From NCBI RefSeq assembly GCF_014697425.1, contig NZ_JACJRU010000015.1, forward strand, positions 62,001-126,000: a DNA stretch of 64,000 nt, written 5' to 3'. The position numbers and the translations under genes are program-made. The stretch comes from Nostoc sp. FACHB-110 (lineage in GTDB: Bacteria; Cyanobacteriota; Cyanobacteriia; Cyanobacteriales; Nostocaceae). Positions 38,520 to 48,477 of the stretch are shown piece after piece (position 1 is the stretch's first letter; each line of letters opens with the position of its first letter). Below the pieces are notes generated by a model. That model was not told where the DNA came from, searched no databases, and saw only the letters and a program-made list of their open reading frames with translations.

Positions 38520-39422
38520 TTATCGAGCTAATTTTTTGGCTAAATTCAGTATCTGATAAACACTTAAAAACATAGTCGTGATGGTTTGATATATTTCTGC
38601 TTGATTATCAGCCACATTTGGGGCAATTCTGACAGCAAACTGTATAGATTTATCAGCAATTTTTAAACTTCTTAGGTGAGCTAAATTAGGTAATTTAATT
38701 GCTCCTCTAGCTTCATTTTCTAAAGTTTTAACGGCTGCATAGCGGCGTTGAGGATAAGCAATGTTTAAGTTTATATCTAATCCTCCAGATTTGATTTTAG
38801 ATTTATATTTGCTTTTGCCACTACTACCACGTTTCCAACCATATTGCTTTTTCGAGATAGCAGTTGCTGATAAGTCAAAGCGAGTTTTATCTAAAAATTT
38901 ACCTTGAATTTTTAGCCATTCCTGTTGATGATGGTCAATTTTCCAACCAGATTTGACAGGATGAGGTATAGTATTAGTTTTATAATCTGCTTTTTCAGTT
39001 GGTTGAAAAGACAACTGCAAGTTAATCTCGGCATTTGAATCTATATCTCTAGATAGCATTTGCAAGATTTTTTGCGTTGATTGATAGCGATAATTTAAAA
39101 TATTGATTCTGCCAAACTTAAATCTATTGACTAAAGCATAAATAAACCCAATAATTAACCCAATAACGACAACAAAAAATAATATAAACAGTAGGCTCTG
39201 CGAGTTATTATTAGTGATTAAACTAGAGGCAATAATCATTAAGATAATTGTAATAATTATTCCTATAAAGTAATAAAGTGCCTGCTTGCCGAATTCCTGT
39301 TGTTTTTGCTCTGCTAGGCGGTCAATTTCTTTTATCTGCTGTAAATCGCTGAGGATTTGAGCAACAGGAGCTTGCACTGTATAGGTTAAATTTTGACGGA
39401 ATTGTTTTAAATCAACAGGCAT
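38520..39422 (-). CDS. Membrane protein with two N-terminal helices, function unknown
   Basis: A 300-residue protein. Two hydrophobic helices at about residues 48-70 and 77-97 follow a short charged helix; the rest is soluble and basic, with a Lys-rich stretch near residue 205 and a final amphipathic segment. I recognise no named domain. It is the first gene of the compact minus-strand operon with the lipoprotein and FHA protein, so the operon has a membrane, an outer (lipoprotein) and a cytoplasmic (FHA) part, as expected for an envelope signalling or assembly complex. Confidence 0.75.
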   Translation of the reverse strand: MPVDLKQFRQNLTYTVQAPVAQILSDLQQIKEIDRLAEQKQQEFGKQALYYFIGIIITIILMIIASSLITNNNSQSLLFILFFVVVIGLIIGFIYALVNRFKFGRINILNYRYQSTQKILQMLSRDIDSNAEINLQLSFQPTEKADYKTNTIPHPVKSGWKIDHHQQEWLKIQGKFLDKTRFDLSATAISKKQYGWKRGSSGKSKYKSKIKSGGLDINLNIAYPQRRYAAVKTLENEARGAIKLPNLAHLRSLKIADKSIQFAVRIAPNVADNQAEIYQTITTMFLSVYQILNLAKKLAR

Positions 39423-39720
39423 ATTATTGTAACCTCATCAGTTGTCATGAGATTGATGAGCTTTAGCTTGATTTTTTATTTTATTCAATTTATTGAGTTT
39501 TTTTAGAAATCAGAAAAAATGCAATAAATTTTATTGAAGAATTCAGAAGCCAGGAGTCGGAATCAAGACGCTCGCAGACTCACACTTCGCTGTGCTATCA
39601 ATAGGAGACGCTATGCAAACGAGAAGCGTGGGGGTGCAAAAATGCCGTTTATTCATCTGTGGCTTTGCACAAAATTCCCAGGCTGAATTCTGTTTTGACA
39701 AAATTAGTCTGTAAATATTG

Positions 39721-40908
39721 ATGAATAAACCAAAAATAGCTTATATATCTTTTGATACTGTTCCTGCGCCAAAAGGTGCAGCAATTCATATTATTGCTTT
39801 TTCGAGAATATTAGCAGATGCCTTTGATGGCATTAATTTAGTCACAGTTTCGTCAACAACTGAATGTATAGATGGTCAAGAAATTTATCCACAAGTTATC
39901 CAAACAACTTTGCCTGCTGTAGGGGATAATTTAATTCAGCGAGTTTTGTACTTTCGCCATCAGTTAAAGCGATGGTTACAAGGCAAGGAATTTGCGGCAA
40001 TTCATATACGTTCTATTTACGAAGGCTATGGCATCGCACTACAAAAAAGCCGATATTGCCAGCAGCTAATTTTTGAAGTTAATGGTTTACCTTCTATAGA
40101 ATTAAAATATCGTTATCCCGCAGTAGCTGATGACAAAGAACTGTTATATAAATTGCGATCGCAAGAACAAATTTGTTTAACAGCCGCAGATTTAATCCTT
40201 ACGCCTAGCAAGGTTACAGCGCAATATTTACAAAGTCGTGGTATCCCAGAAAATAAAATTAAGCTAATTCCTAATGGCGTAGATTTAGAAGTTTTTACTT
40301 ATAAAAGTATAGGGGATGTTACCAGCAAAAAGCAAGAATTACAAATGTTATATTTTGGGACACTCTCATCTTGGCAAGGAGTCAATTTAGCCATTGAAGC
40401 TTTAGGTCTAATCAATAAAGATATTCGTGCTGATTTAACAGTAATTGGACAAGCAAGACCAGAGCAAATCAAGATTTTAAAACAACTGGCTCACAAATTA
40501 CAAGTTGCAGATAAACTTCAGATATTAGCACCCATGACTCAATCAGAATTGGTGCAATATATTCATACATCTGATGTGATTTTGGCTCCTTTAACAGCAA
40601 ATGACCGCAACTTAATTCAAGGTTGTTGTCCCCTAAAAGTTTTAGAAGGAATGGCAACAGGAATACCCATCATCGCTAGTGATTTACCAGTAGTCAGAGA
40701 ACTAGGAGAAAATCAAGTACATTTTTTATTAGTTAAACCCGGTTCAGCCAAAGCAATAAAAGATGCAGTTTTACAGTTATATAACGAGCCAACACTAGCA
40801 AATCAACTTGCCCAAAATGCCCGAAAAAAAATTGCCGAAAATTATACTTGGCACAATGCCGGACAAGCTTTAATTGCAGCTTATACAGAATTAGGCTGTG
40901 AAGTATGA
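39721..40908 (+). CDS. Glycosyltransferase, GT4 family
   Basis: A 395-residue GT-B glycosyltransferase, probably acting in surface polysaccharide synthesis. The start MNKPKIAYISFDTVPAPKGAAIHI is the usual acceptor-side Rossmann opening; the donor half shows IPNGVDLEVF, a YFGTLSSWQGVNLAIEAL strand-helix and the segment PLKVLEGMATGIPIIASDLPVVREL, which contains the conserved Glu pair. An open frame starts one codon earlier at a TTG (39718), but the ATG at 39721 is the natural start. The last two sense codons and the stop are supplied by a heptamer tandem repeat that begins at 40900. Confidence 0.87.
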   Translation: MNKPKIAYISFDTVPAPKGAAIHIIAFSRILADAFDGINLVTVSSTTECIDGQEIYPQVIQTTLPAVGDNLIQRVLYFRHQLKRWLQGKEFAAIHIRSIYEGYGIALQKSRYCQQLIFEVNGLPSIELKYRYPAVADDKELLYKLRSQEQICLTAADLILTPSKVTAQYLQSRGIPENKIKLIPNGVDLEVFTYKSIGDVTSKKQELQMLYFGTLSSWQGVNLAIEALGLINKDIRADLTVIGQARPEQIKILKQLAHKLQVADKLQILAPMTQSELVQYIHTSDVILAPLTANDRNLIQGCCPLKVLEGMATGIPIIASDLPVVRELGENQVHFLLVKPGSAKAIKDAVLQLYNEPTLANQLAQNARKKIAENYTWHNAGQALIAAYTELGCEV

Positions 40909-41046
40909 AGTATGAAGTATGAAGTATGAAGTATGAAGTATGAAGTATGAAGTGTGAAGTATGAAGTATGAAGTATGAAGTGTGAAGTATGAAGTATGAA
41001 GTGTGAAGTATGAAGTATGAAGTGTGAAGTATGAAGTGTGAAGTAT
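40900..41046. repeat. Heptamer tandem repeat array (GAAGTAT, 21 units)
   Basis: Exactly 21 contiguous 7-bp units over 147 bp: 16 of GAAGTAT and 5 of GAAGTGT (at 40949, 40977, 40998, 41019 and 41033). This is a short tandemly repeated repetitive (STRR) sequence of the kind known from Calothrix and Anabaena. It separates two converging glycosyltransferase genes and overlaps the 3' end of the first. A copy of five units in the other orientation lies at 58773-58807. Confidence 0.95.
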
Positions 41047-41094
41047 GAAATTTACTTCTTTTGCCTTTTGCCTTCTGCCTTATCATGATTATAA

Positions 41095-42252
41095 TCACGA
41101 CGACTTATTTATTCGGTCAATTAAAGTTTGCAACCGTTTTTTTTCTTGAGTGATAGAATATTCTGCAAGGATGCGATCGCGTGCAGCTTGAGTGATGTTA
41201 ATTTTGTCTTTTACTGGAATTGTCAGATATTCCAACACTGCTGCCCCGAGTTTATGCAATTGCGATCGCGGTAAAATAAAACCATTTTCACCATGTGTAA
41301 TAACTTCAGGAATTCCACCCGCATCACTAGCAATGCAGCAACAACCACAAGCCATTGCTTCTAACAGCGCATTTGGCATTCCTTCCCACAATGAAGGCTG
41401 GAGATAAACATCACACAATTGCAAATGTGCCGCCACCGTTTGCGGATGATTTAAATGCCCAGTAATAATTATTCTTTGAGCATTTTCTGGGTACTCACTA
41501 GCATATAATTGCAGCACAGATTCCTGCGAAGCCCGCACCTCCCCAATAATTAATAAGCAAGCCGGATGCTGAGAACGTACGGTAGTGAACGCATTCAACA
41601 AAAATTGCTGCCCTTTCTTTTCTCGCAATTCACCACAAAAACCGATGACTAACTCATCTTCGGCAATACCTAAAGATTCTTTGTTAACTGTGGTTGTCTG
41701 CTGTGGTGCAAAAACTTCTAAATCAACTGCATTTTTTAACACCAACACATCATTTCTCTCACTCAAAAGTTTAATTTTCCGCGACATATCAGCACTCACC
41801 GCCGTAATCACTGTGGCGTGTTGTAGCGTCCATTGCAAACGGGCAAAATCTCCTGGGGGAAACATTTCTTTATCAATATCATTACCACGAGCGCTGACAG
41901 TGCTAACTAACCCTTGAAGTTTGGCAAACCAAGTAGCTAAAAACCCGCTAGGAAATAAATAATGTCCCCATACAGCATCATAGGGACGAGAAATATGCAG
42001 CCATTCCAGCACATTGAGAGTGTGAGGCATCGTCATCTCCCAATGACGATATAAACCAATTCGATAAACACGACACTGAACATTTATAAATTCTGGTGGT
42101 AAAACTTCCCCTGGTTGCAGATAACGACTCCATGTCACCACATCAACCTCTACACCTAATTGAGCGAGTGTAGTTACCAACCTTGTTGCACTTCTAGCTA
42201 AACCCCCTAAATCAGGGGCAAATCTTTCTGTAATGAATAGCAACCTTGTCAT
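41095..42252 (-). CDS. Glycosyltransferase, GT4 family
   Basis: A 385-residue GT-B enzyme. MTRLLFITERFAPDLGGLARSATRL is the usual GT4 N-terminus with the glycine-rich acceptor loop; SARGNDID and VLKNAVDLEVF mark the linker, and the donor half shows FCGELREKKGQQFLL, LLIIGEV and LWEGMPNALLEAMACGCCCIASDAGGIPEVI, with the conserved glutamates of the EX7E motif. It is transcribed towards the other glycosyltransferase across the heptamer array. The product is probably cell-surface polysaccharide; donor and acceptor are unknown. Confidence 0.88.
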   Translation of the reverse strand: MTRLLFITERFAPDLGGLARSATRLVTTLAQLGVEVDVVTWSRYLQPGEVLPPEFINVQCRVYRIGLYRHWEMTMPHTLNVLEWLHISRPYDAVWGHYLFPSGFLATWFAKLQGLVSTVSARGNDIDKEMFPPGDFARLQWTLQHATVITAVSADMSRKIKLLSERNDVLVLKNAVDLEVFAPQQTTTVNKESLGIAEDELVIGFCGELREKKGQQFLLNAFTTVRSQHPACLLIIGEVRASQESVLQLYASEYPENAQRIIITGHLNHPQTVAAHLQLCDVYLQPSLWEGMPNALLEAMACGCCCIASDAGGIPEVITHGENGFILPRSQLHKLGAAVLEYLTIPVKDKINITQAARDRILAEYSITQEKKRLQTLIDRINKSS

Positions 42253-42340
42253 AAATTTAGGGTGTAGGGGTGATGAAACTCTGATTCATCAAATATGAGT
42301 CCTGTGAGTCCTATACATATTCAAATTACAGTTGCTACGA

Positions 42341-44845
42341 TTAACTACTCTGGATTAATAATTGCTTAATTCTTTCTACTAAGTGTTTCAGTTTAACAGG
42401 TTTAGCGAGGTAATCGTTAACACCAGCTGCCAAACAGCGTTCTAGGTCTCCTGGCATAGCTAGAGCAGTCAAGGCAATAATTGGAATAGAATTAGTTTGG
42501 CAATCAGCACGAATTCGCCTAGTTGCTTCTAAACCGTCCATTTCTGGCATTTGAATATCCATCACAATTAAATCAGGCTGGTGTTGCTTGGCCATTTGTA
42601 CAGCTTGTAAACCGTTGCTGGCCAATACAATCTGAAAATTCCGTGCCTCTAAGTAATTAAACAGAGTTGTGATGTTAGCTTCATTGTCTTCTGCTAACAA
42701 AATTTTGCCAGATAATTGGCTCTCAGTTTTACTTAACTCGTCTACGGCTGAAGCTAGCGGAACTTTCGGTTCCTGAACTGAGTTTTCTGGTGGCGATGGG
42801 GGATACCACGGTAACAGTATAGTAAAACAACTGCCTTGCCCGACTTCACTGTTGACGGAAATGCTACCGCCATGTAAATCAACAATTCTTTGAACAATGG
42901 GTAGTCCTAGTCCCGTACCTGCATAGCGGCGAGATAAAGAACTATCTAACTGAATAAAGGGCTGAAATATTTGACTTAATTGCTCTTGAGGAATACCAAT
43001 ACCATTATCGGTAACTTGCAGCTCAACAGCTTGCTGAGAATAATTTATTTGCGCTGTGAGTTTGACTTGCCCGCCATCGGGTGTAAATTTAACTGCATTA
43101 CTCAGTAAATTAACTAAGACTTGAACTAATCGACGTTCATCAGCCGGAATTTCTAAGATAGTGTCATCGATTTCGCAGGTTAACTGAATGTGTTTATTTT
43201 GAGCTTGTTGTCGGACAAAACTGAGGCTAGATTTACACACAGAATGCAGGGAAACTGCCTTAATTTCTACCTTGACTTCGCCTGACTCAATTTTAGATAG
43301 GTCTAAAATATCACTAATCAGTGCCAGAAGGTGTTGGCCGCTCTTTTCAATAATTTGTAAATATCGGCGTTGTCGTTCATTTAAAATGCCAAAGATATCT
43401 TCTAATAAGACTTCACATAACCCCAAGATTGAGTTGAGGGGAGTACGTAATTCATGACTCATGGTAGCGAGAAACTCATCTTTGAGGCGGGCGGCTCTGG
43501 CTAATTCGGCATTGGCTAAACTGATTCTTTCGGTACTATGACGCAACTGTGCTTCTGCTTCTTTGAGGGTGGTGATATCTCGTCCTACCGATTGAAATTC
43601 TGTAAATTCTCCTTGTTGGTTAAACAGCATTCGATTAATCCACTGAGTCCAGCGAATCTCGCCGTTAACTAAGACACGGTTTTCAATCGTGACAGTGGGA
43701 TTTTCCGCATTCATCGATTTGATCAGCCGACCTACCATTTCCCGATCTTCTACAAAAATTACAGGTTCGTAACTTTTGCCAATAATTTCTTTTGGCTGCA
43801 AATTAAAGTAACGACAATAAGCTCGATTGGCAAATATAACTGTTGTATCTGGTAAATATCGAATAATCAGGTCGGTTTGCTCTTCGACGATCGCCCGATA
43901 GCGAGCTTCACTTTGGTGTTTTAATTGATTGTAGGCATGGGCTTGCTGGAGTGCCACACCTAAGTGAACAGCTAGTCTTTGCAAAAATTCAATTTCTGTA
44001 TTCTGCCATGCGCGCACAGCAGTACAGTGATGGGCGATTAACACGCCCCACAAGTGATTGTCTTGCAAAATCGGGACAACTAAGTTTGCCCGCACCTGCA
44101 AGCTTGCCAGGAGTTCGACATGACAAGGGGCAATGCTACCATCGTAAATATCCGGCTTGACGGTAATGAGTCCTTGACGGAATGGTTCAATGTAACTTTC
44201 GCTGAAGCAAGGATCATGGTAAGAAGTAGAAAGCAGGGGAAGCCATTGGGAACCGACGGATTCTGTCACCACAGTACCTAAACCATCGGCCTGCAAGTTA
44301 ACAATCAAGACACGATCAGTTTGAAGAAATTGGCGTACTTCGTTGACAGCCGTTTGCAAAATTTCTTCTAGATGCCGACTTTGATGAATTTGCAGGGTAA
44401 TTTGGGCGACTAAGCGTTCTTGCTCGATGCGCTGTTGCAGTTGAGTGTGTAACTGTACCCGTTCAATGGCTCCATTTACTGCTAGGTGCAATCCATTGGG
44501 GGTGATTTGTCCCTTAATTAAATAATCCTGCGCCCCAGCTTTCATTGATTGTACAGCGATCGCTTCATTACCTTGGCCGGTAACTACAATCACAGGTAAA
44601 AAAGGCTGTTGTACCAAGGTTTGCAATTTGAGCAAAAATTCCAAGCCATCCCAATCGGGCAATCGATAATCCAAGATGACAATATCAGGTTTATGCTGTT
44701 GCCATAGGTTTAGCCCCTGCGCCCCCAGGGATGCTTCGAGAATAGTGTAGGAATAATCTGGATCTTTTTGTAAATAACGGCGATATATTTCCCGATCTTC
44801 AGGGGAGTCATCCACAATTAACAGGGTGCGTGGGGCTAGAACCAT
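42341..44845 (-). CDS. Hybrid histidine kinase (REC-GAF-PAS-HisKA-HATPase-REC)
   Basis: An 834-residue soluble hybrid kinase. Domains in order: a receiver (about 5-125) with Asp59 in VILDYRLPDWDG, a phytochrome-type GAF (about 160-315), a PAS domain (about 320-435) followed by a HisKA with TMSHELRTPLNSILG, the ATPase (NLLSNAVKFTPDGG, GIGIPQEQLSQIF, GTGLGLPIVQRI) and a second receiver (about 710-830) with the aspartate in LIVMDIQMPEMDG. The GAF lacks an obvious bilin-binding cysteine motif (the C-H pair is absent). It starts 2 bp after the response regulator, third in the phytochrome operon, and is probably a downstream relay. Confidence 0.92.
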   Translation of the reverse strand: MVLAPRTLLIVDDSPEDREIYRRYLQKDPDYSYTILEASLGAQGLNLWQQHKPDIVILDYRLPDWDGLEFLLKLQTLVQQPFLPVIVVTGQGNEAIAVQSMKAGAQDYLIKGQITPNGLHLAVNGAIERVQLHTQLQQRIEQERLVAQITLQIHQSRHLEEILQTAVNEVRQFLQTDRVLIVNLQADGLGTVVTESVGSQWLPLLSTSYHDPCFSESYIEPFRQGLITVKPDIYDGSIAPCHVELLASLQVRANLVVPILQDNHLWGVLIAHHCTAVRAWQNTEIEFLQRLAVHLGVALQQAHAYNQLKHQSEARYRAIVEEQTDLIIRYLPDTTVIFANRAYCRYFNLQPKEIIGKSYEPVIFVEDREMVGRLIKSMNAENPTVTIENRVLVNGEIRWTQWINRMLFNQQGEFTEFQSVGRDITTLKEAEAQLRHSTERISLANAELARAARLKDEFLATMSHELRTPLNSILGLCEVLLEDIFGILNERQRRYLQIIEKSGQHLLALISDILDLSKIESGEVKVEIKAVSLHSVCKSSLSFVRQQAQNKHIQLTCEIDDTILEIPADERRLVQVLVNLLSNAVKFTPDGGQVKLTAQINYSQQAVELQVTDNGIGIPQEQLSQIFQPFIQLDSSLSRRYAGTGLGLPIVQRIVDLHGGSISVNSEVGQGSCFTILLPWYPPSPPENSVQEPKVPLASAVDELSKTESQLSGKILLAEDNEANITTLFNYLEARNFQIVLASNGLQAVQMAKQHQPDLIVMDIQMPEMDGLEATRRIRADCQTNSIPIIALTALAMPGDLERCLAAGVNDYLAKPVKLKHLVERIKQLLIQSS

Positions 44846-44847
44846 AA

Positions 44848-45321
44848 CTAATCTTCTAGATAGTTGGGTAATGTTGTCACTTCAAACCAGTACTCTACGA
44901 GCATTTGAATATCTCGTTTGAGTTGGTTAAAGTTGATCGGCTTGACAATATAGCTGTTTACGCCGTATTGATAACACTCTTCAATATCTTTTGGGTTGTT
45001 GGATGTGGTAAACACAACCACGGGAATGGTTTTTAGTTTTTGATCCTGTTTAATCCGGCGTAAGACTTCTCGTCCATCGGTTCCCGGTAAATTCAGGTCA
45101 AGTACAATCAAGCCAGGACGTATTTTTTGACAATTTTGATAATTACCCGTGCGATTTAAAAATGCCCAAGCCTGCTCGCCATTGACACAGCGCTGAATTG
45201 GGATGGCTAAATGAGATCGCAACAAAAACCTTTGTAATGCCTCAAAATCTTCGTTACTATCTTCTACAACTAAAATTGGTGGTGTTGGCTGCTGAACAGG
45301 GTAAGCCGAATAATGATTCAT
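44848..45321 (-). CDS. Rcp1-like response regulator
   Basis: A single-domain receiver of 157 aa, with an N-terminal extension and the Rcp-type sequence ILVVEDSNEDFEALQRFL, phosphoacceptor Asp in IVLDLNLPGTDG, T-T in VVFTTSNNP and the lysine in YIVKPINF. This subfamily receives phosphate from phytochrome kinases (Rcp1 from Cph1). Its start overlaps the stop of the phytochrome gene by four bases (ATGA), a typical coupled pair, so it is the natural partner of that kinase. It has no output domain; it may hand the signal on to the hybrid kinase next to it. Confidence 0.92.
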   Translation of the reverse strand: MNHYSAYPVQQPTPPILVVEDSNEDFEALQRFLLRSHLAIPIQRCVNGEQAWAFLNRTGNYQNCQKIRPGLIVLDLNLPGTDGREVLRRIKQDQKLKTIPVVVFTTSNNPKDIEECYQYGVNSYIVKPINFNQLKRDIQMLVEYWFEVTTLPNYLED

Positions 45322-47600
45322 ACCTCTGTCTCCGCTGCTAGGGTAAAGTAAAATATCGTACCTTCATTAATGGTAGATTCTAAGCAAATTCGCCCCCCAT
45401 GCCTTTCGACAATTTTGCGGGTAATTGTTAAGCCTGCCCCAGTTCCACCACCAAACTCATCTCTGCCATGCAGACGACGAAAGATTTGAAAAATCTTTTC
45501 TTGATGTTCAAGGAGAATGCCAATACCATTGTCGCGTACATAAAAAGTATAGGGTATAGGATGAGCTTGCTTGTCCTCATTTACTGGTTGCTGTTGTTGA
45601 TTCCCAGCCATAAAGCCAATTTCAATCCATTTTTGAGCTTTATTGTTGTACTTAATGGCATTACTAATCAAGTTGGTAAACAATTCCGTCACTTGGGCGC
45701 GATCGCAATCTATACTTGGCAAAGTCCGCGGCACACGAAATTCAATTTCACTGTGTGGTCGAGAAATCGTCAAGGTGTTAATTACTTGTTGAACCAACTC
45801 ATCCAAATTCACCCTTTGACGGATGAGTTCGGCGCGTCCCAAGCGCGAGAAATGCAGCAGGGAATTAATCAAGTCTTCCATGCGCTGCGTCAATCGCACT
45901 AAGGTTTGTAACTTTGCTGTGCCATCCTCATTTAAGATATCGGCGTAGTCTTCCATCAAAAAGTTGGCGTAGTTGTGAATGCCGCGTAGCGGTTCCTTTA
46001 AGTCGTGGGAAGCAATATAAGCAAAAGAATCGAGTTCTTCGTTGCTGCGTTGCAGTTCATAATTCATCGAGGCTAATTCGTCGGCTTGGCGCAACACAAT
46101 CCCAACAATTAAGCTTCTGAGTTCGGCGACTGCGGCAATTTCACAAGCTTTCCAAGCTAAAGCACAGCCGCGTACTGTTTCTTGCCACAAATCAAAGGAT
46201 TTACGCGGTGAAAGTTTCTGGCTGCCATCTGCGGAAACTTCGACAGGTTTATTGGGGTTGCCGCCCCAATTGACTGTTTGGATGATTTCTGGGCGAAACC
46301 AGACAATATAGTTGTGATGCACGCGGGAAATTTCCAGGGCTAAAACTCCACTAGCGATCGCTTTGAATGATTCGGCTGTGGCATAATTTTTACTGAGGCA
46401 GTTGGTGGCAAAGATACTGTCTTGGAGATAGGGTTTAATCCAACTCAATAAATCACGCATTTCTGGCTCTGATGGCGTTTCACCTACGCAAATATATTGA
46501 TTCCCTGTACAAATAACAGCACCCGTAGCAGACACCAGCTTCAGTAGTTGAGTTTTCAGTTGTACCATCCCATCAACAAAAGACTGCGCCTGCGACAAAG
46601 CCTCGACAAATTGAGTTTGTAACAATTTCAACTGGCGTTTGTCATCACTGTCTTCGCTGGCTGCTTTATTTGCTAATTCCACCGACATCACCTGTCCAAT
46701 AAACTCACAAACAGTCCTGGTATGGTAAGGAATATATTTCGGGGAAGAATGATGACAGGCAATCAATCCCCAGAGTTTTTTCTCCTGCAACAGCGAAATA
46801 GACATAGAAGCCCCCACACCCATATTTTGCAAATACTCTAGGTGCAGGGGAGAGACACTCCGCAAAACAGCCAAACTCAAATCTAGGGGTTGATGAGTGA
46901 CGGGATTATCGACGGGAATCAAAGCCACAGGTTGATATTGGGCATTGGGAATCAACCTTAACCAATTCAGGGTATAAAGATGACGAGCTTGTTTGGGAAT
47001 ATCAGAGGGTGGATAACGTAAATTCAAATAAGGTGTTGCTTGGTTGGTATCTTCCGCAATCACACTACCTGCATCGTCTGGATCAAATTGATACACCATA
47101 ACGCGATCAAACCCCGTGATGCGGCGAATTTCTTGCACAGCTACCTGACACATTTTCAGCAATGTCGGAGCTTTTTGCAGTTTCGTGATTGGTTCTTTGA
47201 CTTGATGATAAAAATCAAAAAAGTCAGGTTTGTGCGAGGTAAGTTGTGGTTCTAGTTCTAGCAGTACTACTTGCTGCCAACGATGGACAATCCCATCAAA
47301 ATCAATCAGGCCATCCAAGCAGCGAATTGACAAATGCATCGGATTGGTAAAATCAAAGTCTGTCGTTAAGCATTGTTGAATGCGTTGGATTTGGGGTTCA
47401 TTGAGTAAATCCCATAGGGTTTTGCCTAGTAAATCTGTTGGTGAAGATGCGATCGCTTCTGGAATATTACTGCTGACTTGAATAATTTCCAGATTTGGTT
47501 CTTGCAGTACTAATAAAATACCATGCGGTTGGATCATCCCCGGAATATGGATTGGTTCGAGATCGCAATTAGTCAAATCAATATCAGTTACGTCAATCAT
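45318..47600 (-). CDS. bphP: Bacteriophytochrome histidine kinase
   Basis: A red/far-red photoreceptor kinase of 760 aa with PAS (about 15-115), GAF (about 140-310), PHY (about 330-500), HisKA (about 520-590) and ATPase domains. The biliverdin-binding cysteine is present near the N-terminus (Cys12 in NCDLEPIHIP), and the GAF position used by plant-type phytochromes (Cys after His253) is Leu254, so biliverdin should be the chromophore. YPPSDIP (with D200) and the PHY tongue motif PRKSFDLW are intact. The kinase has SHDLKEPLRG (His532), NLISNAIKYN, GIGILLEHQ and GTGAGLTITRKI. It leads an operon with an Rcp1-like regulator and a hybrid kinase. Confidence 0.95.
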   Translation of the reverse strand: MIDVTDIDLTNCDLEPIHIPGMIQPHGILLVLQEPNLEIIQVSSNIPEAIASSPTDLLGKTLWDLLNEPQIQRIQQCLTTDFDFTNPMHLSIRCLDGLIDFDGIVHRWQQVVLLELEPQLTSHKPDFFDFYHQVKEPITKLQKAPTLLKMCQVAVQEIRRITGFDRVMVYQFDPDDAGSVIAEDTNQATPYLNLRYPPSDIPKQARHLYTLNWLRLIPNAQYQPVALIPVDNPVTHQPLDLSLAVLRSVSPLHLEYLQNMGVGASMSISLLQEKKLWGLIACHHSSPKYIPYHTRTVCEFIGQVMSVELANKAASEDSDDKRQLKLLQTQFVEALSQAQSFVDGMVQLKTQLLKLVSATGAVICTGNQYICVGETPSEPEMRDLLSWIKPYLQDSIFATNCLSKNYATAESFKAIASGVLALEISRVHHNYIVWFRPEIIQTVNWGGNPNKPVEVSADGSQKLSPRKSFDLWQETVRGCALAWKACEIAAVAELRSLIVGIVLRQADELASMNYELQRSNEELDSFAYIASHDLKEPLRGIHNYANFLMEDYADILNEDGTAKLQTLVRLTQRMEDLINSLLHFSRLGRAELIRQRVNLDELVQQVINTLTISRPHSEIEFRVPRTLPSIDCDRAQVTELFTNLISNAIKYNNKAQKWIEIGFMAGNQQQQPVNEDKQAHPIPYTFYVRDNGIGILLEHQEKIFQIFRRLHGRDEFGGGTGAGLTITRKIVERHGGRICLESTINEGTIFYFTLAAETEV

Positions 47601-48477
47601 GGCTTTCTCTACTGCCCTAGATTGACTGATAAAACTGAAAAATTCAGGATTTGGGGTAAACTACAGCAATAGGGAAATTTCTGAAGATGGCTATTTTTCC
47701 CTGTTTTATCCCAAACCTTGACACCATGACCAAGCCCCGTGGGGGTGGGTGTAGGGGAAAATAGATGACACCCTATTTCACCACCTAATCTGTATGCCTC
47801 AAGCTGACTTTTGCTCAGGGGTAGGGAACGTAGCGCACTAGCCACCTGTTTTGCCAAGAAGTATGTTGTTTTGAAAATGAATTTATGTTGTTTCAGTCTT
47901 AAGGAAGATGACTGCATATCGGTTTTTTTCTAGATATTAAATGTTGATGGTAAAGTACACCCCAATTACACAAGCAAACTGCTCGTACTTCTATCCCATA
48001 ATTGACCATAAATCTTCCATCAGATAATTTACGGCCAGATGTTTTCAGGCAGCAGTTTTTCTAGTAGAAACGCTTTTTTCTCGCCAATAGTAGAAGTAAG
48101 CGCATCACCACAACTGGATATCTACCTTTTAGTAATCCCTAATTATTATTTGGATTACTATTTGCTTCACAGGATTTAACTAAGGGAAATTACCCACATA
48201 TTTGCTATAAATTGATTTGAAAACCTTCACAAAACTAGCAAATATATTTTGCTTGGGAAAAATTAAAGTTAAGTTTTAATATATATTAATGCTTTTAGGA
48301 CTACTGAGCAGTCCGAAAAAGTACGCATTTATGACTATAACAAAATAACAATTAGTGATATTACTAGGGTAGATCAATCATATTTCTCAACTTTTGTCCT
48401 AAATTTGGCATAAATTTAGTCAAAGTGGGCGATAGATATGTATATGAACAGCATCATTCAACACTGGGTATTCACTT
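47601..48477. other. Spacer upstream of the phytochrome and DUF1822 genes
   Basis: An 877-bp spacer between divergent genes. A 102-codon frame at 47609-47917 (minus strand) overlaps Nostocales repeat phrases (CCCCGTGGGGGTGGG near 47738) and has no recognisable domain, so I treat it as non-coding. The rest is AT-rich. It must hold the promoters of the phytochrome operon and of the DUF1822 gene, which I could not identify. Confidence 0.4.

Noticed and set aside
40900-41046. CRISPR array
   Set aside because: Units are 7 bp and contiguous, with no spacers; it is a tandem heptamer repeat.
40733-41098. Minus-strand frame of 121 codons with repeated HTSYFIL peptides
   Set aside because: It is the translation of the GAAGTAT heptamer array read on the other strand, overlapping a real glycosyltransferase gene.
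47609-47917. 102-codon minus-strand frame before the phytochrome gene
   Set aside because: No recognisable domain, and it overlaps repeat phrases common in Nostocales spacers.
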